64,000 bases of DNA from Clostridium polyendosporum (GCF_018332455.1 NZ_BOPZ01000002.1:62001-126000); one strand, 5' to 3'; shown: positions 8,655 to 17,820, counted from the first letter of the stretch. Program-made: numbers and translations. Notes: generated by a model not told the origin, from the sequence alone.

Positions 8655-9983
8655 ATGTGTACAAATAAAAGTTATCCTATTGTTGATGGAAGCTTTATTC
8701 AATCCGATATGGTATATACTTGGGATGATTCGATGTGGTTAAAGGAATTTGGATATCTAAAAGAAGCTAATATGCACTATGTAGTTATTATGGGAGCATC
8801 TGTCACAGAAGGGGACACTATTAAAACAATTTACCCTACGAAAATTTCGAGGGGAGCAATGAAGTATGATGGAATAAATGTAATAGATAGTTTTCTTAGA
8901 AATGCAGAAAAAGTTGGAATGAAGACATTTTTAGGTATAAATTTTAATGGAGATTGGTGGAAAAAGCACGCAAATGATCCTGCATGGCTTTATGCTCAAA
9001 TGGAGAGGGGAAATCTTGTAGCTGATGAGCTTTTTAGTCTGTATCATTCTAAATATCCAAATGCTTTTTATGGCTGGTATTGGATGTATGAAGTAGACAA
9101 TTTAAACTTTAGAACTGAGGGACAGCTAAATGTGTTGGCTAAAGCTATTAATATTAACTTAAAGTATCTTAGAGAGAAAAATGAAAGATTACCTGTCCTA
9201 ATTTCTCCTTTTATGAACTCAAAATTTTCAACCCCAGAACAGTATGCAGAGAGTTGGGCGTATATCTTAAAAAACACAGAGCTTGGACGAGGGGACATAT
9301 TTTGTCCTCAGGATTCAGTAGGGAGTGGAGGAATAAATGTTGATGAAGTAGAAAAGTGGTTTTCTGAGCTCAAAAAGGCTGTAAATACAAAACCTGGTTT
9401 ACTGTTTTGGGCAAATAATGAAAACTTTGATCAAAGAGATTGGTCAAGTGCTACTTTAGATAGATTTATAAAGCAGCTGCAGTTTACAGATCCTTATGTC
9501 ACCAACCACATAACTTTTGCATACAGCCATTATTATAGTCCTAATAACATTCACTATGGATTTCATAAAACTTATTTAAAATATGTTAATAATGGAATCT
9601 TAGAGAAAAGTTGTCCAACTGCACCTAAAAACCTAAAATTAAAGGTTATTGATAAATCTAAAGTATTACTAAGTTGGGAACAGTCAGAGGATAATATAGG
9701 TATATACGGTTATGAAGTATATAGAGATGCAAAACTTATCTATAGTTCTAAGAGGCAGAGAGTGTATGGTGGGGCTAAAGAAGATATTTCTACTAAATAC
9801 TTAGATAGTTTAAGAGTGGGATATACAAGAATAAAATATATATACAAGTTAAGAGCTTTTGATTTTGCTGGAAACTTCTCAGAATTTAGTAAAGAGGCTG
9901 AAATAGCAGTAGAAGGAAGTTTGTGGAATAGGTTAAAACAATGCTTTAAAAGTATAAGACAAATCTTTAGTAAGAAAATGTGA
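8655..9983 (+). CDS. DUF4434 glycosidase-like protein with C-terminal fibronectin type III domain
   Basis: This protein of 442 residues has an N-terminal domain (about 1-310) with TIM-barrel-like composition: the DUF4434 features GSFIQSDMVYTWDDSMWLKEFGYLKEA, FLGINFNGDWW, FYGWYWMYEVDN and the late GDIFCPQDSVGSGG. The C-terminal ~95 residues (CPTAPKNLKLKVIDKSKVLLSWEQS ... YGYEVYRDAK) form a fibronectin type III fold. The DUF4434 group resembles glycoside hydrolases, but the substrate and activity here are unknown. There is no signal peptide, so it is probably cytosolic or a spore/mother-cell protein. AGGAGAGAG precedes the ATG by 5 bases. Confidence 0.8.
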   Translation: MCTNKSYPIVDGSFIQSDMVYTWDDSMWLKEFGYLKEANMHYVVIMGASVTEGDTIKTIYPTKISRGAMKYDGINVIDSFLRNAEKVGMKTFLGINFNGDWWKKHANDPAWLYAQMERGNLVADELFSLYHSKYPNAFYGWYWMYEVDNLNFRTEGQLNVLAKAININLKYLREKNERLPVLISPFMNSKFSTPEQYAESWAYILKNTELGRGDIFCPQDSVGSGGINVDEVEKWFSELKKAVNTKPGLLFWANNENFDQRDWSSATLDRFIKQLQFTDPYVTNHITFAYSHYYSPNNIHYGFHKTYLKYVNNGILEKSCPTAPKNLKLKVIDKSKVLLSWEQSEDNIGIYGYEVYRDAKLIYSSKRQRVYGGAKEDISTKYLDSLRVGYTRIKYIYKLRAFDFAGNFSEFSKEAEIAVEGSLWNRLKQCFKSIRQIFSKKM

Positions 9984-10010
9984 AAAGCCAGCATATGCTG
10001 ACTTTTCTAT
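9983..10010. terminator. Bidirectional terminator between the DUF4434 gene and the alcohol dehydrogenase
   Basis: The 12-base palindrome CAGCATATGCTG (9989-10000) is flanked by AAAAG on the left and CTTTT on the right. It sits between two convergent genes 30 bases apart and can serve both. Confidence 0.75.
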
Positions 10011-10013
10011 ATT

Positions 10014-11180
10014 TTAAAAATCTACTTTTTCTCCATAGTATGCACATTCATATAATTTTTGCATTTCTGCTGGCGTTATTTGTCTTGGGTTGCATCCTGT
10101 ACAAGCGTCTTCAACAGCTCTTTCTGCGATAACTTGTACTTTATTCTTAAATTCTTCTTCATTAATTCCATATTCTTTTAGTGTTAAAGGAATGTTCATT
10201 TTCTTATTCATCTCTATAATCATTGAGGTCAATGAATCAACTAATTCTTCATCAGTGGTTCCTGCCAACCCAAGCCTCTTTGATATATACGCATATCTAT
10301 CAATACAAGCCTTCTTATTGAAGTCTATTACATATGGTAGATAGATTGCATTTGCACATCCGTGAGGAATATGGAATACAGCTCCAGATTTATGAGCCAT
10401 ACTGTGAGTTATTCCAAGTAAAGCATTTGAAAATGCCATTCCTGCTAAACATTGAGCATAATGCATTTGTTCTCTGGCTTCCATATTTTCTTCAAAAGAA
10501 GGTATTAAATAATCTCTAATCATTTCTATAGCCTGTATAGCTAATGGGTCTGAGAACGGTGAGTGTAATGCAGCAACATATGCTTCAATAGCATGAGTTA
10601 ATGCATCCATACCAGTGTGAGCAGTTAATGTTTTAGGCATAGTTTCTGCTAAATTAGAATCAACTACAGCTATATCAGGAGTTATGTTGAAATCAGCTAA
10701 AGGATACTTTATTTCTGTCTTGTAGTCTGTAATCACTGAGAATGCAGTAACTTCTGTTGCAGTTCCTGAAGTTGAAGGTATAGCTATAAACCTAGCCTTA
10801 TTTCTTAATTCAGGAATTGTAAATGGGTCCTTTATATCATCAAACTTTAATTCAGGATGTTCATAGAATACCCACATAGCCTTTGCAGCATCTATTGGAG
10901 AACCCCCACCGATTGATACTATCCAATCTGGTTCAAACTCTCTCATTACTTCAGCACCCTTAAATACAGTTTCTACTGATGGATCTGGTTCTACTCCTTC
11001 AAAAAGCTTAACTTCCATACCGGCTTCTTCTAAGTAAGCTACTACTTTATCAAGGAATCCAAACCTTTTCATTGAGCCCCCGCCTACAACTACTATAGCC
11101 TTCTTTCCTTTTATAGTCTTAAGTACCTCCATTGAACCTTTTCCAAAATATAAATCTCTTGGCAATGTAAATCTGTTCAC
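10014..11180 (-). CDS. Iron-containing alcohol dehydrogenase, probable NADPH-dependent butanol dehydrogenase
   Basis: This protein of 388 residues is a group III (iron-dependent) alcohol dehydrogenase and closely resembles the clostridial NADPH butanol dehydrogenase ADH1 as I remember it. Seen directly: the nucleotide-binding GGGSMKRFG and SIGGGSPIDAAKAMW, the family signature STSGTATEVTAFSVI, and the metal-binding region GMDALTHAIEAYV followed by HSMAHKSGAVFHIPHGCANA, which supplies the histidines. It would reduce butyraldehyde or acetaldehyde to the alcohol in fermentation. No aldehyde dehydrogenase is adjacent. Decayed copies of its 3' half occur at 17380-17670 and 23800-24000, read here as parts of duplicated cassettes. 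Start ATG 11180 with GGAGGA upstream. Confidence 0.9.
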   Translation of the reverse strand: MNRFTLPRDLYFGKGSMEVLKTIKGKKAIVVVGGGSMKRFGFLDKVVAYLEEAGMEVKLFEGVEPDPSVETVFKGAEVMREFEPDWIVSIGGGSPIDAAKAMWVFYEHPELKFDDIKDPFTIPELRNKARFIAIPSTSGTATEVTAFSVITDYKTEIKYPLADFNITPDIAVVDSNLAETMPKTLTAHTGMDALTHAIEAYVAALHSPFSDPLAIQAIEMIRDYLIPSFEENMEAREQMHYAQCLAGMAFSNALLGITHSMAHKSGAVFHIPHGCANAIYLPYVIDFNKKACIDRYAYISKRLGLAGTTDEELVDSLTSMIIEMNKKMNIPLTLKEYGINEEEFKNKVQVIAERAVEDACTGCNPRQITPAEMQKLYECAYYGEKVDF

Positions 11181-11360
11181 TATATTTTCCTCCTTCTAAT
11201 TTCCAATATATACCACACAACTTTAATTATACCCTTTTTATTCCTTGTTATCAAATTTTTAACAGAAAATAAAACAAGGTTAGTATCTACTTACTTGTTT
11301 TCTCTAAATAGATTTTTATTTTACATTCTTTTTTTACAAAAAAGTAAAGAGAGGGATAAC

Positions 11361-11876
11361 TTACATTATAATTTTAAAAGGAATTTTAAATTTAGTTGTC
11401 ATGATAACAGATATAATTATACAAACAAACCAAGCTAAAAGAGGTTTGTCATGATGCAGTTTTAATACTGGGAACTGGTACGTATTATGTAACATAGACC
11501 ACCAGATATTCCAGCCATTATCGTAGCCAACTAATCCCAATGAATACAGAATGGCTTCTATTCCAGTATAAATAAATACCCATAGTACTATATATATAAC
11601 TTGATCATATAATTTCTTCGGATAGTGAGTTAGATATATTAATACACTAAAAGAAAAGACTGTAAATATGTTAAATAGATCATTAAAAGGAAATCTAATA
11701 TAGCTACATCTAAATACCCAGAGCCAATTATCATAAAATGTTAAACAATAGATAATGTCACCAAAGGCAAAAAATAACATAGAAGGATAATATACTCTCC
11801 AGTTTTTCCAATCTCCCCATTTATAAGCAGCAAGTGACCATATTACTCCGTGTATTAAACGTACTACTACATTCAT
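11361..11876 (-). CDS. CBO0543-family membrane protein
   Basis: This protein of 171 residues is mostly hydrophobic, with about five membrane segments. It matches the clostridial/bacillar CBO0543 type by its pattern of YYPSMLFFAFGDIIY, a central YPKKLYDQVIY and a conserved tryptophan-rich loop (GWNIWWSMLHNTY). The function is unknown. AGGAGG lies 7 bases before the ATG. A second, divergent relative is encoded on the other strand at 12385. Confidence 0.65.
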   Translation of the reverse strand: MNVVVRLIHGVIWSLAAYKWGDWKNWRVYYPSMLFFAFGDIIYCLTFYDNWLWVFRCSYIRFPFNDLFNIFTVFSFSVLIYLTHYPKKLYDQVIYIVLWVFIYTGIEAILYSLGLVGYDNGWNIWWSMLHNTYQFPVLKLHHDKPLLAWFVCIIISVIMTTKFKIPFKIIM

Positions 11877-11977
11877 ATTGATTCCTCCTAAATTATTAAC
11901 ATCAATATTAATGGATTGTTTTTTATGCTTAATTTGTTTTAATTGAGTTATATATTAATGAGAAAAAATTTAATTAA

Positions 11978-12065
11978 AAAACAAGTTTAATGGCATGATT
12001 AGAAAAGAAAGTTTCTATTTTTCAAACTTTCTTTCTGAATCAAAGTTCCCCATTGAACTTGTTTT
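11978..12065. repeat. 88-bp imperfect long hairpin between the two CBO0543-type genes
   Basis: The left arm (AAAACAAGTTTAATGG ... AAAGAAAGTTT) pairs with the right arm (AAACTTTCTTTC ... CCATTGAACTTGTTTT) with a few bulges and a loop near CTATTTTTC. No T run follows on either strand, so it is not an ordinary terminator. It may be a small palindromic mobile remnant or a structured RNA. The rest of the gap 11877-12384 shows nothing I recognise. Confidence 0.6.
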
Positions 12066-12384
12066 ATTTTGAGTATAAATAGTTTTCTATAAGATATACA
12101 AGTATTCATCATCTCTAAGTAAATAAAATATTATTCACCTATGTTTCGTAATATTATCGAAGTTGTAGTAGGTTTTATTAATTTGATTGATAATTAATTA
12201 ACAATATTTTTCCCTTTTAAATATTTATTATACAGTTAACTTGGTTCTACATTTACTTCTCGTTAGACGGTAATAATATAAATATAACATCATTTTTTTA
12301 TTATTTAATTGTATTTAAGGATGATGAAAAAGGTTGCTTTATTTCTTTATTATGGTGCAGGGAGCCAAAGGAGTGAAAGTTAAT

Positions 12385-12855
12385 ATGAGTAAAGATACGA
12401 TAATTATGTGTATTGGGTGTTTATTAGCTACAATTCTACTCATACTATTTGTTCCAAGGAATAAAATCAGGGAGGCACATGTGATTTTTCTTTTTGTACA
12501 AGTAATAACATGGTTGGTAGGGCTAATAGTTGTAGAATATAGATTAATTGAATACCCCGATCGATTTTTTGAATATTCCACAAAAACAAGTTTTGCTTTT
12601 GAGTATTTTATTTATCCTTCGATTTGTATTATATTTAACTTATATTATCCTGAAAAGAAAAATATCTTTAGGCAGTTTATGCATAATGCTTATTATTGTA
12701 CAGGTATAACAATTACAGAGGTGCTTTGTGAAAGATATACAAACATAATTAAATACATACATTGGTCTTGGTATATAACATGGATTACTCTTTTTATAAC
12801 TTTTTATGCCTCAAGGATATATTATGTTTGGTTCTTTAGATTAAAAAATAATTAA
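12385..12855 (+). CDS. CBO0543-family membrane protein (second copy)
   Basis: This protein of 156 residues is hydrophobic with about five membrane segments. FVPRNKIREAHVIFLFVQVITWLVGLIVVE, LIEYPDRFFEYSTKTSFAFEYFIYPSICIIFNLYYP and the final RIYYVWFF are the pattern of CBO0543-type proteins. No function is known. I start it at the ATG at 12385, with AAAGGAGTG about 11 bases upstream. A TTG start 17 codons earlier is possible but adds residues without family character. It is a clearer family match than its minus-strand neighbour. Confidence 0.7.
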   Translation: MSKDTIIMCIGCLLATILLILFVPRNKIREAHVIFLFVQVITWLVGLIVVEYRLIEYPDRFFEYSTKTSFAFEYFIYPSICIIFNLYYPEKKNIFRQFMHNAYYCTGITITEVLCERYTNIIKYIHWSWYITWITLFITFYASRIYYVWFFRLKNN

Positions 12856-12874
12856 TACACATTTTTTAAAAAGA

Positions 12875-12940
12875 TGATAGGAGGAATCCAAAGGTTTCTT
12901 TATTTTTATTAATAAAAACTAATCATAAGAAGAAATCAGG
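12875..12940 (+). repeat. Decayed remnant of the DUF255 upstream repeat
   Basis: The stretch GGAATCCAAAGGTTTCTT then TATTTTTATTAATAAAAAC and TAATCATA resembles the hairpin-plus-leader region that precedes each DUF255 copy at 15.2, 20.0, 21.1, 23.5 and 24.8 kb, but no coding part follows. This marks the left edge of the duplicated region. Confidence 0.45.
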
Positions 12941-13067
12941 TTAATGTTTTTTGCTTATCCATAGACTACTTTTTAGTGTTTTAATATATCATCCGCAAGA
13001 CATAAAACAGCATTTTAATAACATTTGGCACTATTTTAAGGAAGTATGACTAATTAGGAGGCATAAA

Positions 13068-14777
13068 ATGTTAAAACCAAAACTTTTTTCAATTATTAAA
13101 CATAGAGATGTTGAATTAAATAAAAGTCAAATTATTAACGATGTTATAGCAGGAATTATAGTGGCAATTATTGCGCTTCCTTTGTCAGTAGCACTTGGTA
13201 TTGCATCAGGTGTAACTCCAGAAAAAGGTTTAATTACGGCAATTATTGCAGGGTTTTTTATATCATTTCTTGGTGGTAGTAGGGTTCAAATTGGAGGACC
13301 AACTGGTGCCTTTGTAATTATCCTCTATGGCATAGTATCAAAGTATGGTGGTCAGGGGTTAACAGTTGCAACGATTATGGCAGGCATATTTATGATATTT
13401 TTTGGATTTATGAGATTGGGAAGTGTGATTAAGTATATTCCATACCCTATAACAACTGGTTTTACAAGTGGTATAGCGGTGGTTTTATTTTCTACCCAAG
13501 TAAAAGATTTATTGGGGTTATCTATTAAAGAAGTGCCCTCAGAATTTTTCGATAAATGGCAGGCATATTTCTCAAACCTTTCCACAATAGATATTACTAC
13601 AATGGTAGTAGGTTTAGTTTCATTGCTCATTATTGTAATATCGCCTAAAATCAACAAAACAATTCCAGGATCTTTAATTGCTCTAGTAGTAGCAACTTTA
13701 GCAGTTAAAGTATTACATTTACCTGTTGACACAATTGGAAGTAGATTTGGAGAAATTTCAAGTTCTATTACATTCATTAATTTAGAGGATTTTCACATTA
13801 ATATATCCATAGTTAAGGAATTAATAAGACCTGCTATTACCATTGCTTTTTTAGCAAGTGTTGAATCTTTGTTATCAGCAGTTGTTGCAGATGGTATGAT
13901 CGGTAAAAAACATAATTCCAATATGGAACTTATTGCACAAGGTGTTGCCAATATTGCATCAGCACTTTTTGGAGGGATTCCTGCAACTGGGGCAATAGCT
14001 AGAACAGCTGCAAATGTAAAAAGTGGCGGACGTACACCTATAGCAGGAATTGTTCATGCATTAATGCTTTTGGTTATTATGCTAGTTTTCATGCCGTTTG
14101 CAAAATTTATTCCAATGACCACTTTATCAGCTATTCTTGTTATTGTATCTTATAACATGAGCGAATGGCGTTCATTTAAAGGATTGTTAAAATCCACAAA
14201 GAGTGATATAGCCGTATTAATGGTGACATTTTTATTTACTATATTATTTGATTTAGTAATTGCAATAGAAATAGCCATGGTAATTGCAATGTTTTTATTT
14301 GTTAAAAGAATGTCTGAAAGTACACAAATTGAAAATAGCAGTCAATATTATAAAGACAATTTTGAAGAAAGTGAAGATGAAGATGAATATTCAATTTTAG
14401 CACAAAAAGATAATTTACATGAACATTTAGGTTCTAAAATTTTGTTATATGAAATTAATGGACCTCTTTTCTTTGGAGCTGCAAATACATTCATTGATAT
14501 TATGAATGAAATTAAGAGTGATTCAAATATTATTATTTTCAAAATGAAAAATGTTCCCAATATGGATGCCACAGCTTTTAATGTTCTAAAAACAATAGAT
14601 AAAAAATGTAAAGAAAAACATATTTTAATACTTTATTCAGAAGTTAATGAGCAACCTATGAAATTGATGATAAATACTGGGTTTGTATCTAAGATAGGAG
14701 AAGATTGTTTTTTCGAAAGTACTGAAAGAGCAATAAAGACTGCAAATGAAATTATTAATTGTAAAGTGTCACTTTAA
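13068..14777 (+). CDS. SulP-family inorganic anion transporter with STAS domain
   Basis: This protein of 569 residues has an N-terminal transport domain (about 1-420) of roughly 12-14 membrane segments with the SulP landmarks GIIVAIIALPLSVALGIASGVTPEKGL and FLGGSRVQIGGPTGAFVIIL, and GGIPATGAIARTAANVKSGGRTPIAGI further on. An acidic linker (ESEDEDE) leads to a C-terminal STAS domain (about 455-560) with NVPNMDATAFNVLKTI. SulP carriers move sulfate, bicarbonate or other anions across the cytoplasmic membrane. The exact anion is not decided by sequence. TAGGAGGC precedes the ATG at ideal distance. It has no operon partner now. Confidence 0.92.
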   Translation: MLKPKLFSIIKHRDVELNKSQIINDVIAGIIVAIIALPLSVALGIASGVTPEKGLITAIIAGFFISFLGGSRVQIGGPTGAFVIILYGIVSKYGGQGLTVATIMAGIFMIFFGFMRLGSVIKYIPYPITTGFTSGIAVVLFSTQVKDLLGLSIKEVPSEFFDKWQAYFSNLSTIDITTMVVGLVSLLIIVISPKINKTIPGSLIALVVATLAVKVLHLPVDTIGSRFGEISSSITFINLEDFHINISIVKELIRPAITIAFLASVESLLSAVVADGMIGKKHNSNMELIAQGVANIASALFGGIPATGAIARTAANVKSGGRTPIAGIVHALMLLVIMLVFMPFAKFIPMTTLSAILVIVSYNMSEWRSFKGLLKSTKSDIAVLMVTFLFTILFDLVIAIEIAMVIAMFLFVKRMSESTQIENSSQYYKDNFEESEDEDEYSILAQKDNLHEHLGSKILLYEINGPLFFGAANTFIDIMNEIKSDSNIIIFKMKNVPNMDATAFNVLKTIDKKCKEKHILILYSEVNEQPMKLMINTGFVSKIGEDCFFESTERAIKTANEIINCKVSL

Positions 14778-14815
14778 TAACATTCGATTCATAATTTAGT
14801 TATATATACTTATAT

Positions 14816-14923
14816 GTGTTTGTAGCTTTATGGCAGCATCAATATTCGGTGAGGCAGGCATTGAATGAGCATAAAGAAGTTTTACTTGGTACTAAACTAT
14901 TTGAGCATGAAAAGAACTTTTAA
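14816..14923 (+). pseudogene. 3' remnant of an unidentified gene
   Basis: This frame of 35 codons (ending LLGTKLFEHEKNF, then TAA) is protein-like, with charged, non-repetitive composition (ALWQHQYSVRQALNEHKEV). Its stop codon abuts a strong terminator, as expected for the end of a real gene whose front is gone. No ribosome site is visible. I do not recognise the family. Confidence 0.35.
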
Positions 14924-14975
14924 AAAATAACGTATATAGATTTGTGTAAATTCAAATCTATATACGTTATTTTAC
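14924..14975 (+). terminator. Strong terminator hairpin
   Basis: AAAATAACGTATATAGATTTG (14924-14944) pairs perfectly with its complement at 14953-14973 around an 8-base loop, ending in TTTT. It closes the transcript of the SulP gene or of the decayed gene just before it. Confidence 0.8.
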
Positions 14976-15089
14976 TGAATTGCCGATAATCTTTCTATAT
15001 AGTATTAATATAATAAGTGTAAAAAGAGAGTGCGGAACTAGCAACATATAATAAAGAAAGCATGCTAGGTGGATTTAATAATAGACTTA

Positions 15090-15600
15090 ATACTCAATCT
15101 TTTAATGCTGCAAACTTTTGGGTTCCATAGTTTTATATATTATCTTTAGAAATTTTAAGAAGATGTGTTATAGATATTTTTTATGTGTAAAAGCGAGCTA
15201 AAGGCTTTCTTATTTTTATTAATAAAAATTAATCATATAAATAATAATAATTACGATATAAGAAGTGGAGGGTGAGAGTGTAAAAGATAGAAAATCTAAT
15301 AGACTAATAAATCAGAAATCCCCATATTTATTGCAACATGCATATAATCCAGTTGATTGGTATCCATGGGGAGAGGAAGCCTTTGAAAAGGCAAAAAGAG
15401 AAGATAAACCAGTTTTTCTAAGCATTGGATATTAGACCTGTCATTGGTGTCATGTTTGTTATTAACAGCAAATCAGAATTACATCTCTTTGAAATTCTCT
15501 ATTAATTCATTCTTGTTCTGTATGAAGAATATGAAAAGCCAGGATATATTTTAGAGTACATAGTAGGACTTGCGGATAGTACTGAAAAGTAGTTTATTTA
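15090..15600 (+). pseudogene. Truncated DUF255/thioredoxin-domain gene fragment, copy 1
   Basis: The region begins with a shared upstream block (ACTTTTGGGTTCCATAG, then GAGCTAAAGGCTTTC hairpin, then the AT-rich leader and GTGGAGGGTG ribosome site). It continues with codons for the first ~55 residues of the gene intact at 24898 ([26 protein letters not shown]). A TAG at 15433-15435 replaces the serine codon in [10 protein letters not shown]. The start codon region is also damaged: the ATGGAAA of the intact copy is missing. After CATTGGTGTCATG the similarity stops and an AT-rich stretch (TGTTATTAACAGCAAA ... CATCTCTTTGAAATTC) shared with copies 2 and 5 follows. It fills most of the gap 14976-15770. 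Confidence 0.75.
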
Positions 15601-15770
15601 GATAGGAGGAAAATCAAGTTGGGGTAAATATCTAAATAGTGATTCAGCTCGAAATCCATCTAATAATTAAAAAAGTGTCGAAGGTGTTCCTTTTAACATA
15701 CTATATAGCAAAATATTCATTTCTATTATATGAGGAATATAATAAAGTAAAAATATTGGGTGGTGTTATT

Positions 15771-16859
15771 ATGAGCAATATTGTATGGGCTTGGGGATAT
15801 AATGGTGTGGGTCAATTAGGGAATGGTACAAATACTGATAGTAATATTCCAGTACAAGTTTTAAATACTAATAATATAGTTGAAGTATCTGGTGGAATAT
15901 CTCATAGTTTAGCTCTTGATAGCAGTGGAAATGTATGGGCTTGGGGATATAATTATTATGGCCAATTAGGGAATGGTACAAATACTGATAGTAATATTCC
16001 AGTACAAGTTTCAAATATTAATAATATAATTGCAGTATCTGGTGGAGGAAGTCATAGTTTAGCTCTTGATAGTAATGGAAATGTATGGGCTTGGGGATAT
16101 AATTATTCTGGTCAATTAGGGAATGGTACAAATACTGATAGTAGTATTCCAGTACAAGTTTTAAATATTAATAATATAGTTGCAGTAACTGGTGGAGGAA
16201 GTCATAGTTTAGCCCTTGATAGTAATGGAAATATATGGGCTTGGGGAGGTAATTATTCTGGTGAATTAGGGAATGGTACAAATACTAATAGTAATATTCC
16301 AGTACAAGTTTCAAATATTAATAATATAGTTGCAGTATCTGGTGGAGGAGTGCATAGTTTAGCCGTTGATAGTAGTGGAAATGTATGGGCTTGGGGAAAT
16401 AATTCATTTGGCCAATTAGGGAATGGTACAAATACTGGTAGTAATATTCCAGTACAAGTTTCAAATATTAATAATATAATTGCAGTATCTGGTGGAGGAT
16501 TGCATAGTTTAGCCCTTGATAGTAGTGGAAATGTGTGGTCTTGGGGATATAATTATTCTGGTCAATTAGGGAATGGTACAAATACTGATAGTAATATTCC
16601 AGTACAAGTTTTAAATATTAATAATATAATTGCAGTATCTGGTGGATATACTCATAGTTTAACCCTTGATAGTAATGGAAATGTATGGTCTTGGGGATAT
16701 AATATTGATGGTGAATTAGGGAATGGTACAAATACTGATAGTAATATTCCAGTACAAGTTTCAAATATTAATAATATAATTGCAGTATCTGGTGGATGGT
16801 ATCATAGTCTTGCAATCAGTCAAACCTTACCAAGAAGAGGAGTATTGATATTTTATTAA
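15771..16859 (+). CDS. RCC1-like beta-propeller protein of seven near-identical 50-residue repeats
   Basis: This protein of 362 residues is built almost wholly of seven units of the form VWAWGYN..GQLGNGTNTDS, NIPVQV, IIAVSGG.SHSLALDS.G. This is the RCC1 repeat. Seven units are what one complete RCC1 propeller needs. At the DNA level the 150-bp units are nearly identical, so they expanded recently or are kept alike by recombination. There is no signal peptide and no catalytic motif, so a binding role is the most that can be inferred. The ATG at 15771 has GGTGG upstream. A longer open frame to 15639 lacks a ribosome site and family character. It lies between DUF255 fragments 1 and 2. Confidence 0.85.
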   Translation: MSNIVWAWGYNGVGQLGNGTNTDSNIPVQVLNTNNIVEVSGGISHSLALDSSGNVWAWGYNYYGQLGNGTNTDSNIPVQVSNINNIIAVSGGGSHSLALDSNGNVWAWGYNYSGQLGNGTNTDSSIPVQVLNINNIVAVTGGGSHSLALDSNGNIWAWGGNYSGELGNGTNTNSNIPVQVSNINNIVAVSGGGVHSLAVDSSGNVWAWGNNSFGQLGNGTNTGSNIPVQVSNINNIIAVSGGGLHSLALDSSGNVWSWGYNYSGQLGNGTNTDSNIPVQVLNINNIIAVSGGYTHSLTLDSNGNVWSWGYNIDGELGNGTNTDSNIPVQVSNINNIIAVSGGWYHSLAISQTLPRRGVLIFY

Positions 16860-16873
16860 TTGTATAATGAATT

Positions 16874-16919
16874 AAAGTGCGGAAAGGACTGAATTAACAA
16901 GCTTTTCTACACTTTTTTT
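16874..16919 (+). terminator. Terminator of the RCC1-like gene
   Basis: AAAGTGCGGAAAG pairs with CTTTTCTACACTT with small mismatches around a 14-base loop, followed by seven T. Confidence 0.75.
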
Positions 16920-17059
16920 ATTATTTTTACAGTAAATACTATCATCAAGGGCTATAAATTTCATTAATAGTACTTGATGATGTAAGAAGTATAGATAGAA
17001 TTAACATGTAATATGCCATATTGAACATGGGTAAATTATTAACACTAGTTAAAAGATAA

Positions 17060-17345
17060 AAAAGGGAGTGAAATAGTATGTTAGGTTCAAAAGAAAAGTC
17101 AAATAGACTAATAAATCAGAAAGCCCCATATTTATTGCAGCAGGCATATAACCCAGTTGATTGGTATCCATGGGGAGAAGAAGCTTTTGAAAAGGATTTT
17201 AGGGAAGATAAGCCGGATTTTCCAAGTGTTGGATATTAGACCTGCCATTGGTGTCATGTCTGTTATTAACAGCAAAATGAACTACATCTCTTTGAAATTT
17301 TCTATTAATTCGTTCTTGTTCTGCATGGAGAATATGAAAAGCTAG
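17060..17345 (+). pseudogene. Truncated DUF255/thioredoxin-domain gene fragment, copy 2
   Basis: An ATG at 17078, preceded by AAGGGAGTG, opens a 53-codon frame ([20 protein letters not shown] ... FPSVGY) ending at TAG 17237-17239. The TAG is at the codon that is serine in [10 protein letters not shown], the same position as in copy 1. The out-of-frame remainder still reads ACCTGCCATTGGTGTCATG. The N-terminus and upstream sequence differ more from the intact gene than the other copies do, so it may derive from a paralogue. The shared AT-rich junction follows, then alcohol dehydrogenase remnants. Confidence 0.75.
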
Positions 17346-17675
17346 GATATATACTGAATTTTATATATCTTAAAAATCTACTTTTTCTACATAGTATCCA
17401 CACTAATATAAATTTTGCATTTCTGCTGGAGCTATTGTCTTGGGTTGCATCTTGTACAAGCGTCTTGAACATTTATTTCTCTAATAACTTGTATTTTGTT
17501 CTTGAAGTCTTCTGTATTAACTCCATATTTTTTTACGATTAGAGGAACATTAATTTTCTTGTTCATACATATAAGTGTTTTATGGTAGGGTGCACATCGG
17601 TGAGGAATATAAAATATAACTCTAGACATATGAGACATACTGTGATTTATTCCAAGTAGAGTGTTTCAAAACCAT
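17346..17675 (-). pseudogene. Decayed 3' part of an iron-containing alcohol dehydrogenase gene
   Basis: On the minus strand this aligns with the last third of the intact gene at 10014-11180: PHRCAPYHKT for the HIPHGCAN metal region, then NKKINVPLIVKKYGVNTEDFKNKIQV and DACTRCNPRQ. An internal deletion removes about 100 bases, and frameshifts and the missing front make it non-functional. Even the bases beyond the gene end (AAAAATCTACTTTTTC, GAAAAGC) match the downstream flank of the intact gene, so the segment was copied as DNA. Confidence 0.75.
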
Positions 17676-17689
17676 TTATCAGTAGATTT

Positions 17690-17820
17690 ATACTTCACAG
17701 GTGCAAATATAAAAAATCATAAAATTTTGCTATACCATATTATGCAGTAAGTGATTTGGTATTTTATGTAATTAGAGTTATAATGATATATGAGGTTAAT
17801 TCGAAATTGTAGTATAAGAC
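17690..17820 (+). repeat. Repeat R2, copy A (possible short hydrophobic peptide)
   Basis: This shares TGGTATTTTATGTAATT, TAATGATATATGAG and TTAATT with the copy at 23109. Its left part (ACTTCACAGGTGCAAATAT) is shared with the copy at 24062. The frame reads LVFYVIRVIMIYEVNSKL then stop. It follows the alcohol dehydrogenase remnant directly, as at 24062. Together with the fragments before it, it fills the gap 16920-17932. Confidence 0.55.

Noticed and set aside
15639-15770. N-terminal extension of the RCC1-like protein from 15639
   Set aside because: These 44 codons lack a ribosome site and repeat character. The ATG at 15771 begins exactly at the first unit.
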